DNA of 64,000 nt from Kitasatospora sp. MMS16-BH015 (GTDB lineage: Bacteria; Actinomycetota; Actinomycetes; Streptomycetales; Streptomycetaceae): contig NZ_CP025394.1 of the NCBI RefSeq assembly GCF_002943525.1, positions 1,736,001 through 1,800,000 of the forward strand. The letters run 5' to 3'. Shown here piece after piece: positions 16,968-25,973 of the stretch (its first letter is position 1; each line of letters opens with the position of its first letter). Below the pieces are notes generated by a model. That model searched no databases, was not told where the DNA came from, and was given only the letters and a program-made list of their open reading frames with translations. The translations under genes and the position numbers were made by a program.

Positions 16968-17530
16968 GAGGTCACTCCTCGTTCCTCCAGGGCGAGCCGC
17001 AGGGCGCGCAGGGCGTAGTGGGCGCGTGAGCGGACCGTACCGGCCGGGATGCCGAGGCGTTCGGCGGCCTCGGCCGCCGTGCTGCCGCGCAGGTAGGTCT
17101 CCACCAGCACCTCCCGGTGGGCCGGGGTGAGGTCGTCCAGGGCCTCCGAGATGGTCATCAGCCGCAGGGCGCGGTCGAGTTCGTCGGCGGCGGGCAGCAA
17201 CTCCAGCGGGGCGTCGGAGACTTCGTGCGGCCGGGCCTGGCTCCCCCGGTGTCCGTCGATCACGATCCGCCGCGCCACGGTGACCAGCCAGGGCCGCACC
17301 GAGGGCCCGGAGGTGTCGAGCCGGTCGATGTGCCGCCAGGCCCGGAGCAGCGTCTCCTGCACCACGTCCTCGGCCCGCTGCCGGTCACCCGCCACCAGCC
17401 GGGAGACGAACCCGAGCAGCGGGCCGGCGTGCTCCCGGTACAGGGCACGCATCAGCTCCTCGTCCGGCCCCGCACCGGACTCCGCCCGGCCACCGAAGCG
17501 CTCCTCGGTCACGGCGCCATCCTCGCGCAC
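16964..17530 (-). CDS. ECF RNA polymerase sigma factor
   Basis: This 188-residue sigma-70-family ECF factor has region 2 at about residues 25-95, including AEDVVQETLLRAWRHID. Region 4 contains the helix-turn-helix STAAEAAERLGIPAGTVRSR. No extra C-terminal domain is present. GTG 17530 is chosen because AGGAGG lies five bases upstream; the in-frame extension beyond it has no typical sigma sequence. The order on the minus strand is lipoprotein, sigma, anti-sigma, with 71 bp between lipoprotein and sigma. The likely targets are its own operon and the adjacent lipoprotein. Confidence 0.9.
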   Translation of the reverse strand: MREDGAVTEERFGGRAESGAGPDEELMRALYREHAGPLLGFVSRLVAGDRQRAEDVVQETLLRAWRHIDRLDTSGPSVRPWLVTVARRIVIDGHRGSQARPHEVSDAPLELLPAADELDRALRLMTISEALDDLTPAHREVLVETYLRGSTAAEAAERLGIPAGTVRSRAHYALRALRLALEERGVTS

Positions 17531-17601
17531 GCGGTCCTCCTGGTCGAGACGGGTGGGGTGGACGGGACTGATGAACAGGACTGATGAACGGGTGCGGCCG
17601 G

Positions 17602-18159
17602 TCAGTAGCCCGGCACGGTGCTCGGCGTGGCGGCGGCCGCCTTCTGGCCGGTCGGGGTCACCGCCCACCAGCTGCCGCCGACGCCCTGGCCCTTGGTGTC
17701 GCCGGGCTTGGTGTCGGGGGCGTAGCGGTAGAGCGGCCAGCCGGCCAGGGTGAGCTGCTTGCTGCCGTCCGGGCGGGTCACGGTGCCCACCAGCGACTTG
17801 TCGATGCCCTGGACCTGCGGGTCGGCGGTGGCGGGGACCGGGGGCCAGAGGCTCGCGCAGGCGTCGGTGCAGTGCGAGGCCGAGGGGCCGGCGGTGTCAC
17901 TGTCGAAGCGGTAGAGGGTGAAGCCGGCACTGTCGGTGACCACTGTGCCGAGGGTGCCCGAGGCGGCCGTCCTCAGCGCGATCCCGCCGGCGGGGGTCGA
18001 GACTCCCGAGCCGCCGGAGGCGCTGGAGCTCGCCGGCGGGGCCGGGCTTGCCGTGGAGTGCGAGGAGCCGGAGCTGCCGCAGCCCGCCACCAGCGCGGCG
18101 GCGGCGACCCCGGCGGCGGCGTACAGCCGCAGGCGGCGCGGGACGGTTCTGGTCGACAT
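17602..18159 (-). CDS. Lipoprotein of the COG4315 family beside a sigma/anti-sigma pair
   Basis: The 185-residue precursor has a type II signal peptide with lipobox LVAGC near residues 22-26, and a Ser/Ala/Pro-rich linker. Two Lipoprotein_15 repeats follow: FTLYRFDSDTAGPSASHC with CTDACASLWP, then WPLYRYAPDTKPGD. It is homologous to the truncated protein at 1-426. The start is ATG 18159; a longer in-frame reading from 18210 would bury the signal peptide. It lies directly upstream of the ECF sigma gene on the same strand and diverges from the thioredoxin gene. It may be a sensor or client of the sigma system. Confidence 0.85.
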   Translation of the reverse strand: MSTRTVPRRLRLYAAAGVAAAALVAGCGSSGSSHSTASPAPPASSSASGGSGVSTPAGGIALRTAASGTLGTVVTDSAGFTLYRFDSDTAGPSASHCTDACASLWPPVPATADPQVQGIDKSLVGTVTRPDGSKQLTLAGWPLYRYAPDTKPGDTKGQGVGGSWWAVTPTGQKAAAATPSTVPGY

Positions 18160-18253
18160 GGCAGGGACCCCCAAGCGGTGGAGTGGGGCGCGCCGGCCGC
18201 GCCCGCTCACCCCCTGGTACGCAGCGCCCGGCCGGAGTGTTCACCGGGAGTGC

Positions 18254-18279
18254 GGAATAGTCGGGTGTCCGCCGCGGTT
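18254..18279 (+). promoter_or_regulatory. SigR-type promoter upstream of the thioredoxin gene
   Basis: GGAAT (18254-18258) is followed after exactly 18 bp by GTT (18277-18279), matching the SigR consensus GGAAT-N18-GTT. It lies 63 bp before the thioredoxin start. SigR is the thiol-oxidative-stress sigma factor of streptomycetes, and thioredoxin genes are known members of its regulon. Confidence 0.68.
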
Positions 18280-18341
18280 GACGGGGAACGGACAGAGCAG
18301 ATCCGGGCCATCCGGTCGACCGAGAGGGCAGGTACCCCGAT

Positions 18342-18722
18342 ATGAGCACCGTCGAGCTGACCACGGCGAACTTCGACGAGGTCGTTCCGGGCCCGGAGGG
18401 CAAGCAGTTCGTCTTCATCGACTTCTGGGCCGGGTGGTGCGGGCCGTGCATGCGGTTCGCCCCGGTCTACGAGAAGGCGGCGGAGAAGCACCCGGATCTG
18501 GTCTTCGCCAAGGTCAACACCGAGGCCCAGCAGGAGCTCGCGGCCGCCTTCGGCATCCAGTCCATCCCCACCCTGGCGATCATCCGCGAAGGTGTCCTGG
18601 TCTTCTCCCAGGCCGGCGCCCTCCCCGAGGCCGCCCTGGAGGACCTGATCGGCCAGGCCCGCGGCCTCGACATGGCCGAGGTCCACGCCAAGGTCAAGGC
18701 CGAGGCCGCCGCCCAGGGCTGA
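18342..18722 (+). CDS. trxA: Thioredoxin
   Basis: The 126-residue cytoplasmic thioredoxin has the redox motif WCGPC (Cys33 and Cys36) and the cis-proline loop SIPTL. It lacks a signal peptide. A helical tail of about 20 residues extends past the usual thioredoxin length. It reduces protein disulfides using thioredoxin reductase. The SigR-type promoter at 18254-18279 predicts induction by thiol oxidation. It ends at a very strong hairpin shared with the convergent TetR gene. Confidence 0.92.
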   Translation: MSTVELTTANFDEVVPGPEGKQFVFIDFWAGWCGPCMRFAPVYEKAAEKHPDLVFAKVNTEAQQELAAAFGIQSIPTLAIIREGVLVFSQAGALPEAALEDLIGQARGLDMAEVHAKVKAEAAAQG

Positions 18723-18736
18723 CCCGCCCGACACAC

Positions 18737-18780
18737 CCGGAGGGGGTGGGAGCCGCCAGCGCGGCTCCCACCCCCTCCGG
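18737..18780. terminator. Two-way terminator, perfect 20-bp stem
   Basis: A perfect 20-bp stem (18737-18756 with 18761-18780) closes a CAGC loop. The left arm begins CCGGAGGGGGTGGGAG. It serves the convergent thioredoxin and TetR genes. Confidence 0.88.
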
Positions 18781-18796
18781 CGCGTCCGGGTGTCCG

Positions 18797-19417
18797 TCAG
18801 CGGCCGAGGCCGGCGAGGAGCAGGCGGAGGGCGAGGTCGAAGCCGCGGTCGTCGAGGGTGCCGGGGCGGGCGGTGGAGGCTTCGAGGGCGGTGGCGAGGG
18901 CGGGGTAGGCGGGGGCGTAGTCGGCCGGGGGGAGGGTGAAGCCGGCGGTGAAGGTCTCCAGGGCCGAACCGAGCACGAGGTAGTCGAGGGCGGCGGCCGC
19001 CTCGGCCGCGTCGGCGGGGGTCAGGCCGGCGCGGGCGAGGGCGGCCAACAAGGTCTCGTAGCCGAGGAGTTGGCGTTCGGCGCCGACTCGACGGCGGGCC
19101 AGCAGGGCGATGGTGTGCGGGTGCCGCAGGAAGGCGGCACGGTAGCCCCGGGCGTACACGGCCAGCCCCTCGCGCCAGGGCAGCGGGGAGTCAGCGGCCA
19201 GCGCGCCGAGGTCGATCTCGGCGTTGACCAGTTCGGCCAGCCCGTCGAGTATGTCCTCCCGGCCGCTGACGTGGTTGTAGAGCGAGGCGGCCTTGACGCC
19301 GAGCCGCTCGGCGACGGCCCGCATGGTGAGGCCGTCCGAGCCCTGCTCGTCGACCAGGTCGAGGGCGGCCCGCGCGATGTTCTGCCTGCTCAGCACTGCC
19401 CTGCTCGGTCGCCCCAC
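18797..19417 (-). CDS. TetR-family regulator
   Basis: This 206-residue protein has an N-terminal DNA-binding domain, with LTMRAVAERLGVKAASLYNH as its helix-turn-helix, and a C-terminal helical domain of the TetR_C type. GTG 19417 (reading MGRPSRAV) is chosen because GGAGGGG lies six bases upstream; GTG 19453 is an alternative. It is divergent from the permease at 19583, and the shared region contains the palindrome ACTAAC-AAA-GTTAGT. It therefore probably represses that permease and itself; the ligand may be the transported amine or amino acid. Confidence 0.86.
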   Translation of the reverse strand: MGRPSRAVLSRQNIARAALDLVDEQGSDGLTMRAVAERLGVKAASLYNHVSGREDILDGLAELVNAEIDLGALAADSPLPWREGLAVYARGYRAAFLRHPHTIALLARRRVGAERQLLGYETLLAALARAGLTPADAAEAAAALDYLVLGSALETFTAGFTLPPADYAPAYPALATALEASTARPGTLDDRGFDLALRLLLAGLGR

Positions 19418-19509
19418 GGCCCGCCCCTCCGGTCTGCCCAACGCCCGGGTCACGTTACAGCCTGGTGTCGACCCCTTCCGCCATCGGCCGGGGGCCGGTA
19501 CGGTCCCTG

Positions 19510-19524
19510 ACTAACAAAGTTAGT
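19510..19524. promoter_or_regulatory. Palindromic operator between tetR and permease
   Basis: ACTAACAAAGTTAGT has perfect 6-bp arms around a 3-bp centre. It lies 93 bp upstream of the TetR start and 59 bp upstream of the permease start, and is the best candidate TetR site here. Confidence 0.68.
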
Positions 19525-19582
19525 TTTATCGCCGGGCTCCCTCCCCGGTCCCATCCCCCACGGCACAGGCAGGTGGACGCGC

Positions 19583-21094
19583 ATGGCCCACACCCCTCCG
19601 GAGACCAGACCCCAGGGCGACGCCGACCGGCTCGCCGCGCTCGGCTACCGCCAGGAGCTGCGCCGCAGCCTCGGCATCCTGGGCAACATCTCGATGGGCT
19701 TCGCCGTGGTCTCCCCCGTGGTCGGCCTGTACACGGTGGCCCAGCTGGGCCTGGGCGTGTTCGGCGGCGCCTGGGTCTGGGCGCTGCCGGTCTGCCTGCT
19801 CGGCCAGCTGCTGGTGGTCTGCGTCTACTCCGAGCTCGCCTCGCAGTGGCCGCTGGCCGGCGGCGCGTACCAGTGGACCCGCCGGCTCACCGGCCCCACC
19901 TTCGCCTGGCTGAGCGGCTGGATGTGGCAGTTCGCGGTGATGTTCGCCAACACCACGGTGGCCTACCTGGCCGCGCCCTGGTTCTTCGCCCTGTTCGGCG
20001 TGACCCCCACGCCCGCCGAGCTGGTGCTCACCGCCGCCGCCTTCCTGATCGGCTGCACCCTGGTCAACGCGTACGGGATCAACCTGCTGCGCTGGTTCGT
20101 CTCGCTCGGGATCGCCGCCGAGGCGGTCGCCTCGGTGCTGGTCACCCTCGCGCTGCTGCTGTTCTTCCGGGCGCACGGCTTCGGGCTGCTGCTCGACACC
20201 CTCGGCGCGCCGGCCACCACCGGCACCGGTGGGTTCTCGGCCTTCCTGGCCGTGGTGGCCGTCGGCGGCTGGGCGTTCATCGGCTTCGACGCCTGCGTCT
20301 CGACCGCCGAGGAGACCAAGGACGCCGCCCGCCAGGTGCCCCGGGCGATGCGGTGGGCCCTGCTGAGCGTCGGCACGGCGGTGATCCTGAGCGCGGTCTC
20401 GATCACCCTGGCCCACCCGGACCCCTCGGCCGTCTCCCAGGGCACCGACCTCGACCCGGTGACCACGGCCGTCACCACCGGGCTCGGCGGCTGGGCCGAC
20501 AAGCCGTTCGTCGTGGTGGTGCTGATCAGCTTCGCCGCCTGCCTGATGGCCAGCCAGGGCGGGGCCGCCCGCGGGCTCTACTCGCTGGCCCGGGACGGGG
20601 TCTTCCCGTGGTCCGCCCAGGTGCGCCGGGTCAACCGGCACCAGGCGCCGATCGGCGGCCTGGTCGCCGCCACCCTGGTGAGCTGCGCCGCGCTGCCGCT
20701 CGGTCTGAAGACCGCCGCCATGGGCAGCCTGATCACCTTCGGCACGGCCGCCACCTTCCTGCCGTTCTTCCTGCTCTCCCTCGCCGCGCTGATCGCCCGG
20801 CTGCGCGGCAGCTGGCAGCCGGCCGGGCTGGTCTCCTTCGGCCGCTGGGGCACCGTGCTGAACCTGCTGGCCACGCTCTGGACCGGCCTCGAGGTGGTCA
20901 ACATCTGCTGGCCGCGCACCATCCTGGCCCCGCCCGGCGCACCCTGGTACCAGGTCTGGGCCGCCCTGCTGGGCGTGGGCCTGGTGACCCTGGCCGGCTG
21001 CGGCTACCTGCTGGCCCGCCGCCCGCAGCGCCTGATGCGCGGCCCGGCCGCCGAGCGGCCGGACACCGAAGGGCTCGCCCCGGCCGTGATCTGA
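19583..21094 (+). CDS. APC-superfamily permease, amino acid/choline transporter type
   Basis: The 503-residue permease has about 12 transmembrane segments. Its N-terminal motif RSLGILGNISMGFAVVSPV belongs to the amino acid/choline (ACT) family, which includes GABA, choline and polyamine importers. FDACVSTAEETKDAARQVP in the middle is also family-typical. The substrate is not determined. It is divergent from the TetR gene at 18797-19417 and is probably derepressed by its substrate. It has no neighbouring catabolic enzyme for a GABA- or choline-like compound. Confidence 0.87.
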   Translation: MAHTPPETRPQGDADRLAALGYRQELRRSLGILGNISMGFAVVSPVVGLYTVAQLGLGVFGGAWVWALPVCLLGQLLVVCVYSELASQWPLAGGAYQWTRRLTGPTFAWLSGWMWQFAVMFANTTVAYLAAPWFFALFGVTPTPAELVLTAAAFLIGCTLVNAYGINLLRWFVSLGIAAEAVASVLVTLALLLFFRAHGFGLLLDTLGAPATTGTGGFSAFLAVVAVGGWAFIGFDACVSTAEETKDAARQVPRAMRWALLSVGTAVILSAVSITLAHPDPSAVSQGTDLDPVTTAVTTGLGGWADKPFVVVVLISFAACLMASQGGAARGLYSLARDGVFPWSAQVRRVNRHQAPIGGLVAATLVSCAALPLGLKTAAMGSLITFGTAATFLPFFLLSLAALIARLRGSWQPAGLVSFGRWGTVLNLLATLWTGLEVVNICWPRTILAPPGAPWYQVWAALLGVGLVTLAGCGYLLARRPQRLMRGPAAERPDTEGLAPAVI

Positions 21095-21196
21095 GCCACC
21101 CGCACCACCCGCGACCCGCCTGCGCGGCCTGACCGCTGATAAGGTCGCGCAGTTCTCGGACGTTCGTGTTCGATCCAACTGAGCGGAGCACCACCC

Positions 21197-22099
21197 ATGC
21201 GCAGCGGCGCAGCGGCGGCCGTCGGGGCGGGCCTGGTCGCCGCCGCCCTGACCGGTTGCACCCAGCACACGGCGGGCCCGGCCCGGCCGAGCCCCACGGC
21301 CACCGCCTCGCCGAGTGCCTCGGCCACCCCCGCCAGGGTGCTCGCCGCCGGCCTGGTGGCCGGCGACTGCTTCACCACCCGGGGCAAGGGCTACCTCGAC
21401 GTGCAGCGGGTGGACTGCGCGCAGCCGCACGACGGCGAGGTGTTCGGCCGGGCCAGGTTCGAGACGACGGAGTTCCCGTCCGCCGACCTGCCGCCGGAGC
21501 AGGAGCTGCACTCTACGGCGGCGGTCGAGTGCGCCGACGCGTTCGGTCAGTTCGCGGTCGACAGCTGGGCCCTGCCCGACACCGTCCGGCTGGTGTACGC
21601 CTACCCGGACCGGCCCGGCTGGCACGAGTGGAGCAGCCGCCAGGCCGCCTGCGTCCTCACCGACACGAACGGTCCGCGGACCGGCAGCCTGCGGGAGGAC
21701 CCGAGCCGGTTCACCCAGGACCAGCTCACCTTCCTCGAGACCGAGAACGGCCTGGACGGCGTGCTGCGGCAGACCGCTCAGGACAAGGACCTGGCGCAGA
21801 ACCCGACCTGGGGCCGGCTGCTCCGTCAGGCTGCCGCCAGTACGGCCACCAGCCTGGAGGAGTGGCCCTGGCCCGCGGCGGCCGCCCCGGCGGTCAAGGC
21901 GCTCAGCGCCCGCCTGCGGGAAGCCGAGGGCCACCTGACGGCTGCAGCGAACATGCGCAGCCCCGAGGCCCGCAAGCAGGAGACCGACGCGGCCCTCGAC
22001 CAGCTCACCCACGCCCCGGTCGGCCCGGTCCGCGCCGCCCTCGGCCTGACCACCGAGCCCCGCTCCACCGACGTCCCGGCCGCCCTCGGCGACACCTGA
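21197..22099 (+). CDS. Lipoprotein with septum-formation-type domain
   Basis: This 300-residue exported lipoprotein has a signal peptide ending in LTGC (lipobox, Cys about 21) and an Ala/Ser/Thr/Pro linker. A domain follows with GDCF, VDCAQPHDGEVFG and a second Cys pair (VECADAF and QAACVL). That pattern is the septum formation domain (PF13845 type) found on actinobacterial surface proteins. The C-terminal half is helical and of unknown function. It starts at ATG 21197 after GCGGAG, about 100 bp behind the permease, and may have its own promoter. Confidence 0.75.
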   Translation: MRSGAAAAVGAGLVAAALTGCTQHTAGPARPSPTATASPSASATPARVLAAGLVAGDCFTTRGKGYLDVQRVDCAQPHDGEVFGRARFETTEFPSADLPPEQELHSTAAVECADAFGQFAVDSWALPDTVRLVYAYPDRPGWHEWSSRQAACVLTDTNGPRTGSLREDPSRFTQDQLTFLETENGLDGVLRQTAQDKDLAQNPTWGRLLRQAAASTATSLEEWPWPAAAAPAVKALSARLREAEGHLTAAANMRSPEARKQETDAALDQLTHAPVGPVRAALGLTTEPRSTDVPAALGDT

Positions 22100-22265
22100 G
22101 CCCGACCGGCCCCACCCCGAGCCGGGTCCCCGCCCCGCCGTGGCACCCACCCCCGCCGACACGCCCGACCCCTCGGCGGTGGCGGTACGGCAGGGGCGTG
22201 AACTTCCCGGCGGGGCGGGGGCCGGTTCGCCGGGATGGGATGGTGCGTGTCCTATCCCTTGCGAC

Positions 22266-24266
22266 ATGACACCTCGTCGGAGACTCCTCGCAGCCGCCGC
22301 CTCGCCGCTGCTCGCCCTGGCCCTGGCCGCTCCCGTCGGAGCGGCCCCTTCGCCGCAGCACCGGGTCGTGGTACCCGGCACCCACCCGGCCTGGGCTCAG
22401 GCCTCGGCCGACCTCGGACCGGTGGGGGCCAACGCGCCCGTCACCGTGCGGATCTACCTGGCCGGCCAGGACGAGGCGGAGCTGACGGCCTTCGCCCAGG
22501 CCGTCTCCGACCCGCACTCCACCCACTACCGGCACTTCCTGACGCCCCAGCAGGTGCGCGAGCGGTTCGGGCCGAGCCCCGAGCAGACCGCCTCGGTGCA
22601 CCGCTGGCTCAGCTCCGCCGGGCTGACGATCAGCCGGCAGACCGACCACTACCTGGTGGCCGAGGGCACCGCCGAGCAGGCCCAGCGGGCCTTCGCCGTG
22701 CAGCTGCACTCCTTCCGCCGGGAGGCGCACACCTACCAGGCCCCGGTCGGCGAGGCCTCGGTGCCGGCCGAGGTGGCCTCGGCGGTGCTCGCGGTGCACG
22801 GGCTCAACACCGCCCCGCACCAGGTGCACCACGGCTCGGGCGCCAACCGCCCGGCCGCCGCCCGCTCGGTGCCGCAGGACACCCTGCCCGGCCCGGCCCC
22901 GGCCTTCGTCAACTCCGGCCCGTTCTCCTCCTACTACGGCGAGAAGCCGGCCACCGGCACCCCCGAGGCGTACGGCCAGGTGCAGCCGTACGTGATCCAG
23001 GGCTATGACGGCGCCCGGCTGCGCTCGGCGTACGGCGCCTCGGCCACCGGGCTGACCGGGCAGGGCGTGACGGTCGCGATCGTCGACGCCTACGACTCGC
23101 CGACCCTGGACCAGGACACCGCCACCTACGCGGCCGCCCACGGCGACGCCCCGTACGCCCCGGGCCAGTTGATGCACGACGACCCGGCCGAGTGGACGCA
23201 CACCCAGGCCCCGACCGACGCCGACCCGACCGGCTGCGGCGCCCAGGGCTGGTACGGCGAGCAGACCCTGGACGTGGAGGCCGTGCACGCGGTGGCCCCC
23301 GAGGCCGGCATCCAGTACGTGGGCGCCGCCTCCTGCCAGGACCCGGACATGATCGACGCGCTGCGCCGGGTGGTCGACGGGCACCTGGCCGACATCGTCA
23401 GCAACTCCTGGGGCGAGGCCGAGAACGCCAGCGACCCCGCGCTGGACCCGGTCTACCAGCAGATCTTCCACTGCGGCGCGGCCGAGGGCATCGGCTTCTA
23501 CTTCTCCAGCGGCGACGACGGCGACGACCTGGCCAGCACCGGCACCAAGCAGACCGACATGCCCGCCTCGCTCGACTCGGTGACGGCCGTCGGCGGCACC
23601 GCGCTCGGCCTGGACCAGGACGGCGCGTACTCCTTCGAGACCGGCTGGGGCACGCTCAAGGCACCGCTCTCCTCGGACGGCACGAGCTGGACGAACTTCC
23701 CCGGCGCCTTCACCAGCGGGGCCGGCGGCGGCACCAGCGGCCGGGTCAAGCAGCCCTCGTACCAGCGCAAGGTGGTGCCCAGGTCGCTCTCCGGGGCGAA
23801 CGGCGGCCGCAACCGGGTGGTGCCGGACATCGCGGCGGTGGCCGACCCGAACACCGGCTTCCTGGTCGGACAGACCCAGACCTTCCCGAACGGCGAGGCG
23901 CGCTACTCCGAGTACCGGATCGGCGGCACCAGCCTGGCCGCCCCGGTGATCTCGGGCCTCCAGGCGCTGGCCCAGCAGGCGTCGGGCAAGCCGATCGGCT
24001 TCGCCAACCCGGCGATCTACCAGCGGTACGGCAGCAGCGCCTTCCACGACGTCACCGACCAGCCCTTCGGCCCGGACCACGACCTGGCCGAGGTGCGGGT
24101 GGACTTCGTGAACGGCGTGGACGCGAGCCAGGGCACGGTGACCTCGCTGCGCAGCCTGGGCAAGGACTCCTCGCTGCACGCCGTCGAGGGCTACGACGAC
24201 GTGACCGGGGTCGGCACCCCCACCGCCGACTACCTCACCTCCTACGCCGAGGCCCCGAAGCACTGA
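22266..24266 (+). CDS. Secreted sedolisin-type serine-carboxyl protease (S53)
   Basis: The 666-residue preproprotease has a signal peptide (about residues 1-26) and an activation prodomain of about 190 residues ([19 protein letters not shown]). The catalytic domain carries Glu332 and Asp336 in GEQTLDVEA, the oxyanion Asp417 in FSSGDDG, and the nucleophile Ser556 in [11 protein letters not shown]-terminal calcium site is suggested by [10 protein letters not shown]53 enzymes are usually acid-active and autoprocess on export. The start at ATG 22266 places the signal peptide at the N-terminus; upstream in-frame starts do not. It ends in a duplicated stop region and a hairpin. Confidence 0.9.
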   Translation: MTPRRRLLAAAASPLLALALAAPVGAAPSPQHRVVVPGTHPAWAQASADLGPVGANAPVTVRIYLAGQDEAELTAFAQAVSDPHSTHYRHFLTPQQVRERFGPSPEQTASVHRWLSSAGLTISRQTDHYLVAEGTAEQAQRAFAVQLHSFRREAHTYQAPVGEASVPAEVASAVLAVHGLNTAPHQVHHGSGANRPAAARSVPQDTLPGPAPAFVNSGPFSSYYGEKPATGTPEAYGQVQPYVIQGYDGARLRSAYGASATGLTGQGVTVAIVDAYDSPTLDQDTATYAAAHGDAPYAPGQLMHDDPAEWTHTQAPTDADPTGCGAQGWYGEQTLDVEAVHAVAPEAGIQYVGAASCQDPDMIDALRRVVDGHLADIVSNSWGEAENASDPALDPVYQQIFHCGAAEGIGFYFSSGDDGDDLASTGTKQTDMPASLDSVTAVGGTALGLDQDGAYSFETGWGTLKAPLSSDGTSWTNFPGAFTSGAGGGTSGRVKQPSYQRKVVPRSLSGANGGRNRVVPDIAAVADPNTGFLVGQTQTFPNGEARYSEYRIGGTSLAAPVISGLQALAQQASGKPIGFANPAIYQRYGSSAFHDVTDQPFGPDHDLAEVRVDFVNGVDASQGTVTSLRSLGKDSSLHAVEGYDDVTGVGTPTADYLTSYAEAPKH

Positions 24267-24282
24267 GGCCCAAGCACTGAGG
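24258..24282. repeat. Direct duplication of the protease gene's 3' end, stop codon included
   Basis: AAGCACTGAGG occurs at 24258-24268 and again at 24272-24282, 14 bp apart. The first copy holds the real TGA stop. Confidence 0.85.
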
Positions 24283-24299
24283 TACGTGGGAGGACCGGT

Positions 24300-24325
24300 C
24301 CCTCGGGCGACACACCGCCCGAGGG
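24300..24325 (+). terminator. Hairpin terminator after the S53 protease
   Basis: CCCTCGGGCG (24300-24309) pairs perfectly with CGCCCGAGGG (24316-24325) over a 6-base loop. A further ACCGG/CCGGT pair lies outside. Confidence 0.75.
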
Positions 24326-24415
24326 GCTGGCCGGTCGGCACCGGCTCACAGCAGGATGGTGCTGCCCGCGACCCGGCCAGGCCGGGTCCCCTCGGAACGA
24401 GAGTGAGCAGCAGCC

Positions 24416-25828
24416 ATGGAGTCGCAGACCTACGACGTGGTGGTGCTCGGCGCCGGGCCCACCGGGGAGAACCTGGCCGACCGGACCAAGGCGGCCGGCC
24501 TGAGCACCGTCGTGGTGGAGAGCCAGCTGGTCGGCGGCGAGTGCTCGTACTGGGCCTGCATGCCGAGCAAGGCGCTGCTGCGCCCCGCCGCCGCGTTGGC
24601 CCACGCCCGGGCGCTGCCCGGCGCCAAGCAGGCCGCCGCCGGGGAGCTGGACGTGGCCGCCGTACTGGCCCGGCGGGACGAGTTCACCTCACACTGGCAC
24701 GACGAGGGCCAGGTCTCCTGGCTCGACTCGGTCGGCATCGACCTGGTCCGCGGCCACGGCCGCCTCGCCGGGGAGAAGGCCGTGCTGGTGGACGGCGAGC
24801 GGCTGCTGACGGCCCGCCACGCCGTCGCCGTGTGCACCGGCAGCCGCGCGGCCCTGCCACACACCCCCGGCCTGGCCGAGGCGCACCCGTGGACCAGCCG
24901 GGACGCGACCAGCGCGGCCGAGGTGCCGCCCCGGCTGGCCGTGGTCGGCGGCGGGGTGGTGGCGGTGGAGATGGCCACCGCCTGGAACGCGCTCGGCTCC
25001 CGGGTCACCCTGCTGGTGCGCGGCTCCGCCCTGCTCGACCGGATGGAGCCCTTCGCGGGCGAGCTGGTGGCCGCCGGGCTGGCCGAGGCCGGGGTGGAGC
25101 TGCGGTTCGGCGTCTCGGTCGAGGCCCTGCACCGGGACGGCGGCCCGGTCACCCTGACCCTCTCGGACGGCGGCACGCTGGAGGCCGACCAGGTGCTGTA
25201 CGCCACCGGCCGGGCCCCGCGCACCGACGACATCGGCCTGGAGACGGTGGGCCTGACCCCCGGCTCCTGGCTGGAGGTGGACGAGAGCTGCGCCGTCACG
25301 GGCGTGGCGGGCGGCTGGCTGTACGCGGCGGGCGACGTCAACCACCGGGCGCTGCTGACCCACCAGGGCAAGTACCAGGCCCGGATCGCCGGCGCGGCGA
25401 TCGGCGCCCGGGCGGCCGGCACCCCGCTGGACACCGCGCGCTGGGGCCGGCACGCCGCCTCGGCCGACCCGGCCGGCCCACCGCAGGTGGTCTTCACCGA
25501 ACCGGAGGCCACCGCCGTCGGCCTCTCGCTCGCCGAGGCCGAGCGGGCCGGGCTGCGGGTGCGGGCCGTCGACCACGACCTCGGCCAGGTCGCCGGAGCC
25601 TCGCTCTACGGCGACCACTACCGGGGCCGGGCCCGGCTGGTGGTCGACCTCGACCGCGAGGTACTGGTCGGCGCGACCTTCGTCGGCCCCGGAGTGGCCG
25701 AACTGCTGCACTCGGCCACGGTCGCGGTGGTCGGCGAGGTGCCGATCGCCCGGCTCTGGCACGCGGTGCCCGCGTACCCGACGGTCAGCGAGGTCTGGCT
25801 GCGACTGCTGGAGACCCTGCGGGGCTGA
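24416..25828 (+). CDS. Pyridine nucleotide-disulfide oxidoreductase, catalytic His replaced by Tyr
   Basis: This 470-residue FAD enzyme of the lipoamide dehydrogenase/mercuric reductase group has an FAD motif ([14 protein letters not shown]) and the redox disulfide in [13 protein letters not shown]. An NAD(P) motif ([15 protein letters not shown]) and a C-terminal dimer domain follow. In the C-terminal motif, usually HAHPTxSE, it reads VPAYPTVSE, so the usual catalytic His is Tyr. That argues against a true lipoamide dehydrogenase or glutathione-type reductase. No lipoyl enzyme or mer gene is nearby. GAGAGTGAG precedes ATG 24416. Confidence 0.82.
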   Translation: MESQTYDVVVLGAGPTGENLADRTKAAGLSTVVVESQLVGGECSYWACMPSKALLRPAAALAHARALPGAKQAAAGELDVAAVLARRDEFTSHWHDEGQVSWLDSVGIDLVRGHGRLAGEKAVLVDGERLLTARHAVAVCTGSRAALPHTPGLAEAHPWTSRDATSAAEVPPRLAVVGGGVVAVEMATAWNALGSRVTLLVRGSALLDRMEPFAGELVAAGLAEAGVELRFGVSVEALHRDGGPVTLTLSDGGTLEADQVLYATGRAPRTDDIGLETVGLTPGSWLEVDESCAVTGVAGGWLYAAGDVNHRALLTHQGKYQARIAGAAIGARAAGTPLDTARWGRHAASADPAGPPQVVFTEPEATAVGLSLAEAERAGLRVRAVDHDLGQVAGASLYGDHYRGRARLVVDLDREVLVGATFVGPGVAELLHSATVAVVGEVPIARLWHAVPAYPTVSEVWLRLLETLRG

Positions 25829-25852
25829 GCGGCCTCTCGTGGCTGAGCGGCC
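25823..25852. repeat. Direct duplication carrying the stop of the flavoprotein gene
   Basis: GGCTGAGCGGCC occurs at 25823-25834 and 25841-25852, 18 bp apart. The first copy contains the TGA stop (25826-25828). Confidence 0.85.
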
Positions 25853-25973
25853 CGGCTCCGCCGTGGGTCTCGGTGGTGCTGCCGCGCGTCTCGGTGCGGG
25901 TGTCGGTGGGTGGGAGCAGACTGGCGGCGACAGCTGGTGTCCGTTTCCACCCGTTCCACCCGAGGTGAGCTTC

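Noticed and set aside
16964..18722. The ECF sigma factor here as SigR itself
   Set aside because: Its partner is a membrane zinc-finger anti-sigma, not a soluble RsrA, and the region around it differs from the sigR-rsrA locus.
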